A stretch of DNA of 39,564 nucleotides from an uncultured Candidatus Competibacteraceae bacterium. Lineage in GTDB: Bacteria > Pseudomonadota > Gammaproteobacteria > Competibacterales > Competibacteraceae. The position numbers and the translations under genes are program-made. Positions 8,256-17,385 of the stretch are shown piece by piece. The notes beneath the pieces were generated by a model. It worked only from the letters and a program-made list of their open reading frames with translations. It had not been told where the DNA came from and ran no database searches. Position 1 is the first letter of the stretch; each line of letters begins with the position of its first letter. Location of the stretch: positions 1 to 39,564 of the forward strand of contig CALGOO010000276.1 in assembly GCA_937960715.1 (NCBI GenBank). Reading direction: 5' to 3'.

Positions 8256-10277
8256 ATGAACACCCAAAACCTTGCTCTCCCGCTCCAAAAAAAATTTTCG
8301 TTCCGCCACTGGCGTATTTCGAACAAACTCTTGGTTGTTCTATTGCTGGTCTCGCTGGCGCCGCTTCTGGCGGCGATCGGGATCGTGGTGCGCACCAGCA
8401 CCCACGCGCTCACTGACGAGACGCAAGCCAATATCTCGCTACTTGGCCACAGCGTCGCGCTGCGCTTCTCGAATCTGCTGTTGGACAACCACAGCCTGTT
8501 GCGAGTCGCGGCCAGCAATCCGGCCATCGCCGCCTATCTGCGAACGCCAACTTCCGCCCAGCCCGTCCCGCCAGATCCGGTCAATGCCGCGCTGACCAAC
8601 CTGCAACAGGCGAACCCGGCGATCGACGTGGTCGGCATCTACAACCCGGAAGGCACGGTGATGGCGCATACCGACCGTGAACTGCTCGGCAAGAATTTGA
8701 GCAGCCGCGATTTCATCGCAATGGCGCTGCGGGGCCAACCCTTCGTTTCCGGCATACGCCGCGACCTGACCAACGATCGGCTAGGCATCAACTTCTCGAT
8801 CCCCATCCGCGAGAAGGGCGCGATCATTGGGGCCATGGCCACGCATCTCGACGGCAAACTGTTCACCGACATGTTCGCCCAAACGCTGAGCGCCTCGTCC
8901 GACCTGAATGCGGCCAGGGTCATGACACTGTATCTGGCCGATCCGAACGGGATCGTCATGAGCCAGTCTCGGGGAGACAGCCTGCTGTATCGCAGCCTGG
9001 GGGCGCTCTCGCCCGAAGCGGCGCGGCGCGTGGCGGAAGCAAAGCCGTTGGGCGGCGTCTGTCCCGAATCCCAGGCGCAGTGTCCGCCCAAGGACAGAAT
9101 CGCCCACCAGCCGGAACCCTTGCCGGCGCTGCAACTCTTGGGCGACCAGGTGCGGGCGGCGTTTGCCGCCGGGCGGGGAGGCAGCGTGCGGTTCTGCCGT
9201 CCGGCCAATCTCGCCACTCCCCCCAATGGTCATGAATGCAACGGCGCGTGGCATATCGCCGCCTACGCGCCCGTATCGCCGGCGGCGAGCGCGGACGGTG
9301 GGCCCACCCAGCCGTTCATGGTGATCGTCGACCTGCCAGAACAAGCCTTCTTAGATACCGTGGATCAACAGCGACTGTTTGGCTTCGGCATCGCGGCGCT
9401 CATGGCGTTCCTGGCCATCCTGATCTCCCTGTTGCTGGCCCGGGTGATCGCCAGGCCCATCAACCGCCTGGCCATCACGGCGGGGGAAGTCGAACAGGAC
9501 AAACCGTTTCGACAGCAAATGGTCGCCGAGGTTACGACGCTGGGCGACGAGATCGGTCATCTGGCGCGCATTTTCAGCAAGATGGTGCTGGCGCTCCAGG
9601 CGCGCATGGCCGAACTGCGCACGATCTACCAGATCGGCCGTTCCATCAGTTCCAGTATCGATCTGGACGAGACTCTCAATTATGTCGCTCATTCCATTCG
9701 TGGCGTCGTCCCGTATGACGCCATCGAACTGTCCCTGCTGGATGATCTTCAGCAGCAGATGGTGGTTTACCTGGCCTTGGGAGGCGACCCGGTCGAGCGC
9801 GCGCAACAGCGCTACGCCAAGGATCAGGGGCTGGTGGGGCGCCTGCTCGTTAGCGGCGAGGGTATCCTGCTGCCCGACCTGGACACCGCGCCCGAGGCCC
9901 GGAACCAGCCGGCGCGCACCTGGAGTTCTCTCGGTCCAAGGTCCTATTTGGGCGTGCCACTCCAGGTCAAGGGAAAGACGATCGGTGCCCTCGAACTGGT
10001 CAGCAAGCAGCCCAACGGATTCGACGCCGACAAACTGCGCCTGCTGGAAAGCATTGCCATGCAAGCCGCCATCGTCATCCAAAACGCCCACGAAGTGCGC
10101 GCCCGCGAGAATCAACTCAAGCAAAAGATCCAGGAATTGCACATCGAGATCGACGAAATCAAGCGCGCCAAACAGGTTGGCGAAATCGTGGAATCAGACT
10201 ATTTCAAGCGGTTGCGTGCGCAGGCCAGTCAATTGCGTGCTGGCCGGTCCAAGCAGGAGCCCTCTTCCGATGCATGA
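8256..10277 (+). CDS. Membrane sensor: Cache-like, HAMP, GAF and conserved helical tail
   Basis: This 673-residue protein has a first membrane segment at about residues 25-45 and a periplasmic region at 46-370 of double-Cache type (LLDNHSLLRVAASNPAIAAYL, VVGIYNPEGTVMAHTDRELLGKNLSSRDF). A second membrane helix lies at about 374-399, followed by HAMP (to about 450) and GAF (about 465-615: RTIYQIGRSISSSIDLDETLNYV, YLGVPLQVKGKTIGALELVSKQ). No kinase, cyclase, diguanylate cyclase or methyl-accepting domain follows. Instead the protein ends in a charged helix, residues 620-673, with HIEID and QVGEIVESDYFKR, nearly the same as the tail of the cyclase-FHA protein at 35677. It probably passes a periplasmic signal to a partner through this tail. 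The periplasmic part also holds a Cys-containing insert around 270-280 (GGVCPESQAQCPP). The start is placed just before the first membrane segment. Confidence 0.85.
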   Translation: MNTQNLALPLQKKFSFRHWRISNKLLVVLLLVSLAPLLAAIGIVVRTSTHALTDETQANISLLGHSVALRFSNLLLDNHSLLRVAASNPAIAAYLRTPTSAQPVPPDPVNAALTNLQQANPAIDVVGIYNPEGTVMAHTDRELLGKNLSSRDFIAMALRGQPFVSGIRRDLTNDRLGINFSIPIREKGAIIGAMATHLDGKLFTDMFAQTLSASSDLNAARVMTLYLADPNGIVMSQSRGDSLLYRSLGALSPEAARRVAEAKPLGGVCPESQAQCPPKDRIAHQPEPLPALQLLGDQVRAAFAAGRGGSVRFCRPANLATPPNGHECNGAWHIAAYAPVSPAASADGGPTQPFMVIVDLPEQAFLDTVDQQRLFGFGIAALMAFLAILISLLLARVIARPINRLAITAGEVEQDKPFRQQMVAEVTTLGDEIGHLARIFSKMVLALQARMAELRTIYQIGRSISSSIDLDETLNYVAHSIRGVVPYDAIELSLLDDLQQQMVVYLALGGDPVERAQQRYAKDQGLVGRLLVSGEGILLPDLDTAPEARNQPARTWSSLGPRSYLGVPLQVKGKTIGALELVSKQPNGFDADKLRLLESIAMQAAIVIQNAHEVRARENQLKQKIQELHIEIDEIKRAKQVGEIVESDYFKRLRAQASQLRAGRSKQEPSSDA

Positions 10278-10333
10278 ACCCCTCGGCTCGCTAGGCTTCA
10301 ACCTTCTTCCCCGCTTAACGTCGAAACCGCCGC

Positions 10334-10840
10334 GTGAGTCAGGCCATGCGCGTTGACGGCCAGCAATTGATGCGCATGCTTGACGAACTGGGCATCGCGA
10401 CCACGACGGTGGAACACCCACCGTTGCGCACGATCGAGGACAGTCGGCGCCTGCGCGGCAACCTGAAGGGCGCGCATGTCAAGAACCTATTTCTCAAGGA
10501 CAAAAAGGGTGGTTACTGGCTACTGGCGGCACTGGAGCACACCCTGATCGACCTGCGGACCACGGCGGCCCTGTTGCAGGCGCCGCGCTTCTCGTTCGCC
10601 AGCGCGGAGGAGCTGGACCGGATTCTCGGCATTGCTCCTGGCGCGGTCTCGCCGTTCGCCGCCATCAATGATGCGGATGGCCGGGTTTGCGTCGTCCTGG
10701 ACCAGCGGGTGCTTGAGGCCGATCTGCTCAATTGCCATCCCCTCCGCAACGACCGCACGACCACCATCGCCACAAACGACCTCTTGCGCTTTCTCAAAGC
10801 GGTCGGACATCCGCCGCGCACCATCCATCTTCCCGGATAA
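10334..10840 (+). CDS. ProX/YbaK-type prolyl-tRNA deacylase
   Basis: This 168-residue editing enzyme is related to YbaK and the ProX/PrdX proteins, which hydrolyse mischarged aminoacyl-tRNA-Pro in trans. Typical segments are TTTVEHPPLRTIEDSRRL, the substrate-contacting HVKNLFLKDKKGGYWLLAAL, and APGAVSPFAAINDADGRVCVVLD. The GTG at 10334 and the ATG at 10346 (MRVDGQQL) are both possible starts; the latter fits the family length slightly better. It stands alone between the sensor gene and the convergent phosphatase operon, and there is no sign that it belongs to the signalling set. Confidence 0.9.
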   Translation: MSQAMRVDGQQLMRMLDELGIATTTVEHPPLRTIEDSRRLRGNLKGAHVKNLFLKDKKGGYWLLAALEHTLIDLRTTAALLQAPRFSFASAEELDRILGIAPGAVSPFAAINDADGRVCVVLDQRVLEADLLNCHPLRNDRTTTIATNDLLRFLKAVGHPPRTIHLPG

Positions 10841-10861
10841 GCGGTGCCTGGGGAGGGTGAT

Positions 10862-12901
10862 TCACACCACCTCCACGGGCGGCTCTTGATGATCCTTGTC
10901 GGAGGCGGTGTCGGTTTTGCTTGCCGACGCATCGGCGGGACCGCGCCAGCGCAGCGCCAACAGGGTGATGTCGTCGCTTTGCGGATGACCGCCGACGAAA
11001 GCCCTGACGGAACCGATGACGCTATCGATGATGGCGCGGGCGGGAACCTTGCAGCACACCGAAGTCAGGGCTTCGCTCAGGCGCGTGACCATGAACATCT
11101 CATGCTTGGCGTTCATCGCCTCGCTCACCCCGTCGGTGTAGATGACCAAACCCTCGCCGGGCGTCAGATGGATGACATCTTCCTCATAGACGGCGTCGGG
11201 GTCGAAGCCGAGGACCAACCCCCCCCGTTTTTTCTCGACCAGATCCGGTCGGCCATCCTGCCGCAAGACAAGAGGTCGCTCGTGACCACCATCGCTATAG
11301 ATCAATTCACCAGTGCGCAGGTCCAGAATACCCGCGAAGACAGTAACAAACATCCCTTCTGGATTGTTCTCGCACAAGGCCGCGTTGACCCGCTCCATGA
11401 TGCGACCGACCGACGTGGAGTCGCGCCGCGCTTCCACCGAGAACAAGGTCTTGGTCACCGCCATGAACAAAGCGGCCGGCACGCCCTTGTCCGATACGTC
11501 GCCGATCATGATGAACAAACGATGTTCGTCGAGCAGGAAGAAGTCGAACAGATCGCCACCCACGGCCTTGGCCGGCTCCAGCATCGCATGAAGATCACAC
11601 TCGGTGTGATCCGGCAGCGCGAAGGAGTTGGGCAGCATACCCATCTGAATGCCGCGCGCCGCGGACAACTCGCCCTCGATCCGCTCCTTGGCGGCGGTGG
11701 TTGCCTTGAGGTCGGCGATATAGGCCTTGAGAGTGGTCACCATAGAGTACAGCGCGCCGCCCAGGTAGCCGACCTCGTCGTGGCGATTCTCGGACACCTT
11801 AAGCAATTCCGCGTGCATTTCCTCGTCGGGGTTGAAGTTGCGCTCCACCAAACGGTGGGTCTGTACGGTCAGGCGGGCCAGGGGCCTGACGAGGCGGTTG
11901 AGAAAAGGCAACGCCAGGACCATGCCCAGCAACAACAGCACGATGGTCAGTCCACCGCTGATCGTCAGCAGAGAGTAGAGTTCCGCCCGCATGTTGATGG
12001 GCAGGCTCATCAGCGCCGCTCCATTGGGCAACCCTTCCGCGTTGAAAATGGGCGCCGCCACGTACAGCAGCGCATACCCGAACAGCACATCGCGGAGTCC
12101 GCTATTTTCAAGATACGAGGCGGGCGTGCTGGTTTTGACGACCTTTTCCACGATGTCGCGCTCGGTGGCGCTCAGCGCGCTGGATTTGTCGATGCCCTCG
12201 ACGGAAGTGGCGATCACCGGCTTCAGGTTCTCGTCGAAAACCCAGATGGCGTCGATCAGCGCTCCCGACATGACGGTCTCGGCCATCCGCTTGAGCCCGA
12301 TACTGTTGAGAATCTGATTGACGCGGCCGGGCTGACGGGCAATCAGGACCATGCCGCTCCGGTCCGGCATGGCGACACCGCCATAGAACAATTCGCTACT
12401 GTCGAGGTTGCGCACCTGAAGGTCGGTGAAGACACTGAATCGGTATCCCTCCAGCAGCGGTCGAAAGGCTGGTCGCAGCATCAGGCCGGAATCGACGCCA
12501 ATGGTCGCGCTGATGTCGTCGAGTGACCAGAAAGCCGGAGCGCCGCGGGCGTCGGTGACCCAGATTTCCGGAATTCCATTGTTGGCCGCGATGTTGCGCA
12601 AAGCTTGATTGATTTCCAGGGTGGACGCCTTGCGCTGACGGGCGATTTGGATCAGGTGCGCGACGATATCCGCTTGGGTCTGCACGTCCTTGCCAATAAT
12701 CTCCCGGATGGCTACCGGTACTTGCCCGATGAAAGTGATGGACTGGGCGAGCAATTGGGCGACCAGGGTGCCATCCCGCTCGGTTCGCTCCAGCACGGAC
12801 CGCCAGGAAACATAGGCGAACACCCCGGCGGTGCTTGGAACGCCGATGGCGATGATCAGCGTGACGAAAAGGAAGAGCCGGCGGCGCAACGTCATGGCCA
12901 C
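10862..12901 (-). CDS. Membrane-bound SpoIIE/RsbU-type protein phosphatase
   Basis: In this 679-residue protein a membrane helix at about 8-30 is followed by a large periplasmic sensing region (about 31-313), a second helix at about 314-340, HAMP, a short coiled coil (LKATTAAKERIEGELSAARGIQMGMLP) and a PP2C-type phosphatase domain to about 655. The metal-binding acids are all present: GGDLFDFF, IGDVSDKGVPAALFM, YTDGVSEA and QSDDITLLAL. Such enzymes dephosphorylate STAS anti-sigma antagonists in partner switching. Three STAS proteins and one matching kinase lie 10-20 kb away. The start is a GTG at 12901; an ATG at 12895 is an alternative. The gene begins 5 bp after the solute-binding protein gene and is the last gene of that operon, so the binding protein and permeases may supply its signal. 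Confidence 0.92.
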   Translation of the reverse strand: MAMTLRRRLFLFVTLIIAIGVPSTAGVFAYVSWRSVLERTERDGTLVAQLLAQSITFIGQVPVAIREIIGKDVQTQADIVAHLIQIARQRKASTLEINQALRNIAANNGIPEIWVTDARGAPAFWSLDDISATIGVDSGLMLRPAFRPLLEGYRFSVFTDLQVRNLDSSELFYGGVAMPDRSGMVLIARQPGRVNQILNSIGLKRMAETVMSGALIDAIWVFDENLKPVIATSVEGIDKSSALSATERDIVEKVVKTSTPASYLENSGLRDVLFGYALLYVAAPIFNAEGLPNGAALMSLPINMRAELYSLLTISGGLTIVLLLLGMVLALPFLNRLVRPLARLTVQTHRLVERNFNPDEEMHAELLKVSENRHDEVGYLGGALYSMVTTLKAYIADLKATTAAKERIEGELSAARGIQMGMLPNSFALPDHTECDLHAMLEPAKAVGGDLFDFFLLDEHRLFIMIGDVSDKGVPAALFMAVTKTLFSVEARRDSTSVGRIMERVNAALCENNPEGMFVTVFAGILDLRTGELIYSDGGHERPLVLRQDGRPDLVEKKRGGLVLGFDPDAVYEEDVIHLTPGEGLVIYTDGVSEAMNAKHEMFMVTRLSEALTSVCCKVPARAIIDSVIGSVRAFVGGHPQSDDITLLALRWRGPADASASKTDTASDKDHQEPPVEVV

Positions 12902-12906
12902 CGACC

Positions 12907-13818
12907 CTATTTGAGCCAGATGACCGAGGCGGCCAGCCGCTGGGCCACCCTATAGTCAAGCGGATAATAGATGGCTCCGCGCGGTCCGAGCCAGCGATCG
13001 TAAATCTCGATATAGGAACCCCGGTACTGATCGACGCCTTCGAGCAGATCCGCAAGCACCCGGTTGACGAAGGTGCGCCATTCGGAATCGTCCTTGGGCA
13101 GGATGCAGGCCATCGATTCGTAGGAAAACTCCTCGGTGCGCGGCAGCAGGATGACCTTGCTCTTCAGCGGGCTTTTCTCGATCTTGGCGCGCAGCACGAT
13201 GCCGATATTGGATATGCCGTCGATCTCGCCGCGCTCGAACATGGCGAAGCCAGCATCCATGTCGGGCACCTCGACCAGTATCGCTTCGGGCACATGCTGG
13301 GCAAGGATCCCAGCGGTGGTGGTGCCGGCGGCGACGGCGATACGCTTGCCGCGCAAGTCCTGAAGCCGCTCGGCGGTGGTGCGCAAGGTCATGATGCGGG
13401 TGCCATTGCCGAAGAATGGAATCGAGAAATCCACCAGTTCCTGCCGCTTCCAGGTGGGGGTGGTGATGCCGCACTCAATGTCGATGACTTGACTGGCCAC
13501 CATCTCTATACGGTTGCTCGCCGTGGTTGACTGCAACTTCATCTGGATTGGGCGACCGAAGCGTTGCTCAAGCCGCTTGTGAATTTCACCGAGCAGATCG
13601 ACCGAGAAACCGACCAGCCGTTCTTTCCGGTCGCGGTAGGCGAACGGCAAGGCGTCCGCGCGGGTTCCGGCGTTGAAAACGCCGGTGTTCCCGATCCGCT
13701 CAAGGACTTGCCCCGCCCATGCCGTCGCTGGCGCGGCGAAAATCAGCGCCGCCGCGAGCACGCCTGACAGGTAGTTACAGAACGTCGTGACCGTCTGTTT
13801 CAAGGTTCCCCTCCTCAT
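12907..13818 (-). CDS. Periplasmic solute-binding protein, amino-acid type (SBP family 3)
   Basis: This 303-residue exported binding protein has a signal peptide ending around LIFAAPATAWA-GQ. The family-3 core is clear: FNAGTRADALPFAYRDRKERLVGFSVDLLGEI, then IDIECGITTPTWKRQELVDFSIPFFGNGTRIMTL and LRGKRIAVAAGTTTAG. This resembles glutamate/aspartate (GltI-type) binding proteins, but the ligand cannot be deduced. The start at 13818 is chosen because its ATG overlaps the TGA of the permease gene (ATGA); the frame is open much further upstream. It is followed after 5 bp by the SpoIIE phosphatase gene, an unusual neighbour for a transporter. Confidence 0.92.
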   Translation of the reverse strand: MRRGTLKQTVTTFCNYLSGVLAAALIFAAPATAWAGQVLERIGNTGVFNAGTRADALPFAYRDRKERLVGFSVDLLGEIHKRLEQRFGRPIQMKLQSTTASNRIEMVASQVIDIECGITTPTWKRQELVDFSIPFFGNGTRIMTLRTTAERLQDLRGKRIAVAAGTTTAGILAQHVPEAILVEVPDMDAGFAMFERGEIDGISNIGIVLRAKIEKSPLKSKVILLPRTEEFSYESMACILPKDDSEWRTFVNRVLADLLEGVDQYRGSYIEIYDRWLGPRGAIYYPLDYRVAQRLAASVIWLK

Positions 13819-14483
13819 CGTTCGCATTCGCCGCATTTTTGCGCGGACGTCCCGCCAACATGCGCCAGCAGGCGCTTTTTTACCCGACCCATCGCCCAGT
13901 TCAGCGGAAAACAAAGCCCGAAGAAATAGCCTATGGCGTAAATGTAGACCCAGACCATCATTTCCTCGCCGCTCACCGCGGCGATCACGACGTTGCAACG
14001 CGACACGATCTCGCCCACGCCGATGACCGAGGCGGTGCTCGACGCCATCACGATGATCACCAGGTACATGGTCCAGCTTGGAACGAAGAGCAGCGCGGCT
14101 GAATGGTTGGCATTGCGCCAGTGTTGCCAAGCGACCAGGAGGTTGTCCGACACGAATCCGACCACGGCCACCGAAAGCGCCAGCGACGCCTTGAGCCAGG
14201 CGGGAAAGGAGTAGATCTCGTCCGAAACCTTGAATTCGACTGGAATGAGGAACGCCAGGTAGAACAGGAAGACGAAGGTCGGGATATTGCGCGTCAGTTC
14301 GGTGACGGCCAGGCCCATGCGCGCCAGGGATTTTCGCCCGGACAGACGCAGTCGCGCCAGCACCGCGCCGAACACGGTGCCGATGGCCATGGCGACCAGC
14401 GAGATCAGAATATTCCACAGGAAGCCGCCCGCCAGGAACGGCGTCCACACCACCAGGACATGCACGATTTCAGCGGGCGTCAT
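13815..14483 (-). CDS. ABC-type amino-acid permease subunit with degenerate EAA loop
   Basis: This 222-residue inner-membrane protein of the HisM/GlnP permease family has about five hydrophobic segments, with TELTRNIPTFVFLFYLAF and ASSTASVIGVGEIV in the usual places. The cytoplasmic loop that normally carries EAA---G and docks on the ATPase is replaced by WRNANHSAALLFVPSW (about residues 122-137), with neither the Glu nor the Gly. No ATPase gene lies in the operon. The chosen ATG at 14483 overlaps the previous gene by 14 bp; an upstream GTG or ATG near 14504 would add seven residues. The C-terminus ends with a Cys-rich tail (QKCGECER). It may form a membrane receptor with the fusion protein rather than an active importer. 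Confidence 0.85.
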   Translation of the reverse strand: MTPAEIVHVLVVWTPFLAGGFLWNILISLVAMAIGTVFGAVLARLRLSGRKSLARMGLAVTELTRNIPTFVFLFYLAFLIPVEFKVSDEIYSFPAWLKASLALSVAVVGFVSDNLLVAWQHWRNANHSAALLFVPSWTMYLVIIVMASSTASVIGVGEIVSRCNVVIAAVSGEEMMVWVYIYAIGYFFGLCFPLNWAMGRVKKRLLAHVGGTSAQKCGECER

Positions 14484-16056
14484 GTTGGAGCATCCAGCGC
14501 TCAAGGCAGTTGAACAGCCGAACGACGCCCATCACCAGCAGAAAGTAGGCGATCATCAGCACGTTCATCATGACCGCGGCGTTGCCCTGTTCGGCCACAA
14601 TGGCGGTGGAGGCCGAGATAAGCTCAGGCACGGCGATGGCGCTGGCCATGCCGGTTGCCTTGACGACGTTGATCAGGGCGGCGATCACGGGGGTGTAGGC
14701 GAGGCGCAGCGCCCGGGGCAGGCCACGCCAGCCCAGCGCGAAACCAGGTTCCTGATTCCTGAGCAAGGCGCACGCTTCGAGCAGGGTATAGACGATGGCG
14801 CAACCGGTGTAGAGCGACAAGCATAAGACCGCGATCATGGAGCCGTCGAAGGTCCAGCCGTAACGGGTGACCACGATATGGCCGACGCCGAAGAAGATCA
14901 GGTAGATCAACAGCAAGGGGGGCGTCATCCGTCCGATGGCAGCCGACAGTCGCACCAGGCCGCAAAGCCAGGGCATGCCTTCGGCCACCAGCGCCCCAAG
15001 ACAACCCAAGATCAGACTGCCGACGATGCACCCAGCCATCAGTTGCAGCGTCATCCATAGTCCAGCCAGGAAAAGGTTGCGATCGTAGGCGTCGTAGAAA
15101 ATCGTCAGGTTGAGCCCCGTCCGCTCCTTGATCAGGAGGCCGATATGTTGCAAACCGCTGACATCGGTGGAGGTGAGCAAGAGTTTGTTGCGACACTCGC
15201 TGGGCCATTCGCCACTGGCCAGACGGGCGCAGACCGGGCCACCGTCCGGCTCAGTCTGGGTCCAGAGTTGATGCGTATCGGCCAAAAACCGGCTTGATTT
15301 GATTCCCCAGCGCTGCTCGGTTTCGATCAGCCAACCGCTGCGATGCCAGTCGGCGATGGCATCGGAAATGGCGCGTTCAAGTTCGGACCCATGTTCCGAG
15401 GCAGCGATGGCCATGGCCCATGGCGAGACCATCGTGGACGGCAACGGCGTTTCGTAACTCGTCCATTCCGGATCGTTGAGGAGGCCCACGATGCCGGTGT
15501 CGTCGTACAGCCAGGCGACGCACCGCCCATCCCGCAAGGCCATCTTGGTGTCGCGCGTGCCGTTGAAGACCTGCAAGTCAAGCAGAAATCGCTGGGCCAT
15601 GGATCGATTGAAGTACGCGCCTTGGGTGGCGCAGACTTTCTTGCCGCGCAGATCGGCCCAACTGGACAGATGGGCGTTGGGAGGCGCCACGACCGCCACG
15701 CCGCTGGCATAGTAATTCGGCTCGATGAGAGTGGCGATCTGTCGGCGCTGCGGGGTATCGCCCAGGGTGGCGATCACCACGTCGATGGCGCCTTCCTCGA
15801 GCTTTTGCAGGCGGTTGGTGGAGCTGACGGCGACGAGTTGCAACCGGACATTCAGGCGGCGGGCCAGTTCGGCGGCGAGATCGGGTTCGAAACCGATCAG
15901 CCGACCGTTGGCGTCCAGCATTCCAAACGGGGGATAGTCGGACTTGACGCCGACGATCAGGACGCCGCGCATCTGAATCAGATCGAGACGGTCGGCGAAC
16001 GCCTCCTGGCTGCTTAGAATAGCGATCAACGCCAACACGCAGGCGGCGCGGAGCAT
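14470..16056 (-). CDS. Solute-binding protein fused to ABC permease
   Basis: This protein of about 528 residues has a signal peptide (MLRAACVLALIAILSSQEAFA), a family-3 solute-binding domain (about 25-260: MRGVLIVGVKSDYPPFGMLDANGRLIGFEPDLAAEL, TLGDTPQRRQIATLIEPNYYASG), a spacer, and a permease domain from about 325 to 528. In the permease EAA loop the Glu and Gly remain but the two Ala are changed (EPGFALG, residues 436-442). A GTG at 16071 with AGGA upstream is an alternative start; the frame also runs into the preceding gene without a credible start. SBP-permease fusions are known among amino-acid ABC systems, but those have an ATPase partner. Here the second subunit, another binding protein and a SpoIIE phosphatase follow, with no ATPase. 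Confidence 0.88.
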   Translation of the reverse strand: MLRAACVLALIAILSSQEAFADRLDLIQMRGVLIVGVKSDYPPFGMLDANGRLIGFEPDLAAELARRLNVRLQLVAVSSTNRLQKLEEGAIDVVIATLGDTPQRRQIATLIEPNYYASGVAVVAPPNAHLSSWADLRGKKVCATQGAYFNRSMAQRFLLDLQVFNGTRDTKMALRDGRCVAWLYDDTGIVGLLNDPEWTSYETPLPSTMVSPWAMAIAASEHGSELERAISDAIADWHRSGWLIETEQRWGIKSSRFLADTHQLWTQTEPDGGPVCARLASGEWPSECRNKLLLTSTDVSGLQHIGLLIKERTGLNLTIFYDAYDRNLFLAGLWMTLQLMAGCIVGSLILGCLGALVAEGMPWLCGLVRLSAAIGRMTPPLLLIYLIFFGVGHIVVTRYGWTFDGSMIAVLCLSLYTGCAIVYTLLEACALLRNQEPGFALGWRGLPRALRLAYTPVIAALINVVKATGMASAIAVPELISASTAIVAEQGNAAVMMNVLMIAYFLLVMGVVRLFNCLERWMLQHDAR

Positions 16057-16078
16057 CCCATGGCTAACCACGCCCGAC

Positions 16079-16921
16079 TTATCCTGGTGGACTGGGGTCG
16101 ATAACCCGCGACGCGCGGACAACCGCCGCCGCAGGCGCTGTCTCCGCCACGGCGAGAAAGCCATAGGCGTAACGCAGGGGCATGATGGTCGTCAACATTC
16201 GGTCAAACCAGTACAGTGGGGTCGACTTGACAATACCGCTCTCCGGCAAAACGCTCTCGGCCCCCACCTGGACCGGACGAAATCCCTGTTGCTCAAGCTC
16301 TCGCATAAATTCATCGAGATCATATAGATGATAATACATTTTTACCGTCACATGATCGGTTTTCCGTTCGTAAAGAATATCCCCTGATTCAAGATGTCCC
16401 TTTCGCACCAGGTGTTGCGCCACGGCCTGCTGCTTGAAAAAACGCCGCGCGGCGTTGGGCACCGTAACGATGATTCGGCCTCCGGGCCGCAGCAGGCCGC
16501 GGATGGTTGCGAGCGTTTTCTGGCGAAGCGCGCGGGAAAAAATATGCCCCAGCACCCCAAACATCAGGATCGCCAAGTCAAAGCCCTCGTTCCGACTCAC
16601 CGCGTTGATTAGGACCGACAGATCGCCGCACACCGGCCGCAATCGGCCGGTCTCGACATGCTTGGCGCACCGCGCCGATAGCTCGTCAATCGCTTCCCGG
16701 CTGATGTCACAGGCAACGATCTCGGCGTCCGTTTGATCGAGCAGAGGGGCGGCATAGCGACCATTGCCACAGCCAAAGTCCAGAACTTTCTTCCTCCCTT
16801 CGTGGATCTCGCGAACCACGATGGCGAAACTCGAGGGGTTTGGGCGAGGATACCGCTGGTCATACAACTGGCTGGCAAAGTACTGATCATAATTCTCCGC
16901 GACATCGCACACTGGATTCAT
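16079..16921 (-). CDS. SAM-dependent methyltransferase (class I)
   Basis: This 280-residue soluble Rossmann methyltransferase has motif I VLDFGCGNGRYAAPLL (about residues 46-61), an acidic residue ending the second strand (IVACDISREAI), and the post-motif segments FDLAILMFGVLGHI and LLRPGGRIIVTVPN. The C-terminal part (ERKTDHVTVKMYYHLYDLDEFMRELEQQGF) looks like a substrate lid. The target is unknown. The start at 16921 (MNPVCDVAENYDQYF) is preferred; the frame is open to a TTG at 17029, but the extra 36 residues look non-conserved. It heads the minus-strand operon and ends 8-23 bp before the SBP-permease fusion, so it may act on a component of that system. Confidence 0.85.
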   Translation of the reverse strand: MNPVCDVAENYDQYFASQLYDQRYPRPNPSSFAIVVREIHEGRKKVLDFGCGNGRYAAPLLDQTDAEIVACDISREAIDELSARCAKHVETGRLRPVCGDLSVLINAVSRNEGFDLAILMFGVLGHIFSRALRQKTLATIRGLLRPGGRIIVTVPNAARRFFKQQAVAQHLVRKGHLESGDILYERKTDHVTVKMYYHLYDLDEFMRELEQQGFRPVQVGAESVLPESGIVKSTPLYWFDRMLTTIMPLRYAYGFLAVAETAPAAAVVRASRVIDPSPPG

Positions 16922-17385
16922 TGAAATGGATCTCTTTCTGGCCGACGGATCGGACGCTTCTTGCGTAACCAGCGAATCAAGCATCTGCAATTCGACTTTT
17001 GAAATCAGAAATTCTTGACCTAAACTCAAACAAGCCTTGGGTTTTTCCAGCCCACGGGGTTCAATCCAGCTTCTCAGCCGAAGAATTAGCCAACAGAGTC
17101 AATTCATTGATTAAAAAACCAAGCCTGCCCCCATAATCCGCCCAAGCCATCTTCCGTGGTTGTCAAGAAAAATACTTTACCAAAAAAGTTGGTCTTGTGC
17201 TAGACTAGGTGTCAACTATCATGAAGCTTGGTTATGCTCCTAAAAAATCAGGACTATGTATAAATAAAATACATACTGGGATGTGGTTTTTCAGGGTTTC
17301 ACCAAACCTTATGGAGCTAGTCCAGCGCTGCGCGATAGGCATTTTGCCATGTCGAAATTGCATCGGTCTATCCGAGGGGGTAAGC
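16922..17385. promoter_or_regulatory. A+T-rich divergent intergenic region
   Basis: This 464-bp region lies between the methyltransferase (minus) and the outer-membrane protein (plus) and should hold promoters for both. For the rightward gene, TTGTGC at 17195-17200 and TATCAT at 17217-17222 with a 16-bp spacer is a candidate, though the -35 match is poor. Nothing else coding was found; frames that extend both genes into this stretch lack family similarity. Confidence 0.4.
17255..17275. promoter_or_regulatory. Inverted repeat, possible operator
   Basis: TATGTAT and ATACATA are perfect 7-bp arms separated by AAATAAA. The repeat lies 30-60 bp downstream of the candidate promoter and about 110 bp before the barrel gene. 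A dimeric repressor site is possible, but only symmetry supports it. Confidence 0.25.

Noticed and set aside
10844..12526. 560-codon plus-strand frame opposite the SpoIIE phosphatase
   Set aside because: Antisense of a gene with all catalytic motifs; the His/Gln/Arg-rich product is typical of a shadow frame.
16922..17029. 36-residue extension of the methyltransferase from a TTG
   Set aside because: No ribosome-binding site and no family similarity; the protein core begins shortly after MNPVCDV.
17209..17385. N-terminal extension of the outer-membrane barrel to 17209
   Set aside because: The signal peptide and strong ribosome-binding site lie at 17386; the extension is A+T-rich leader DNA.
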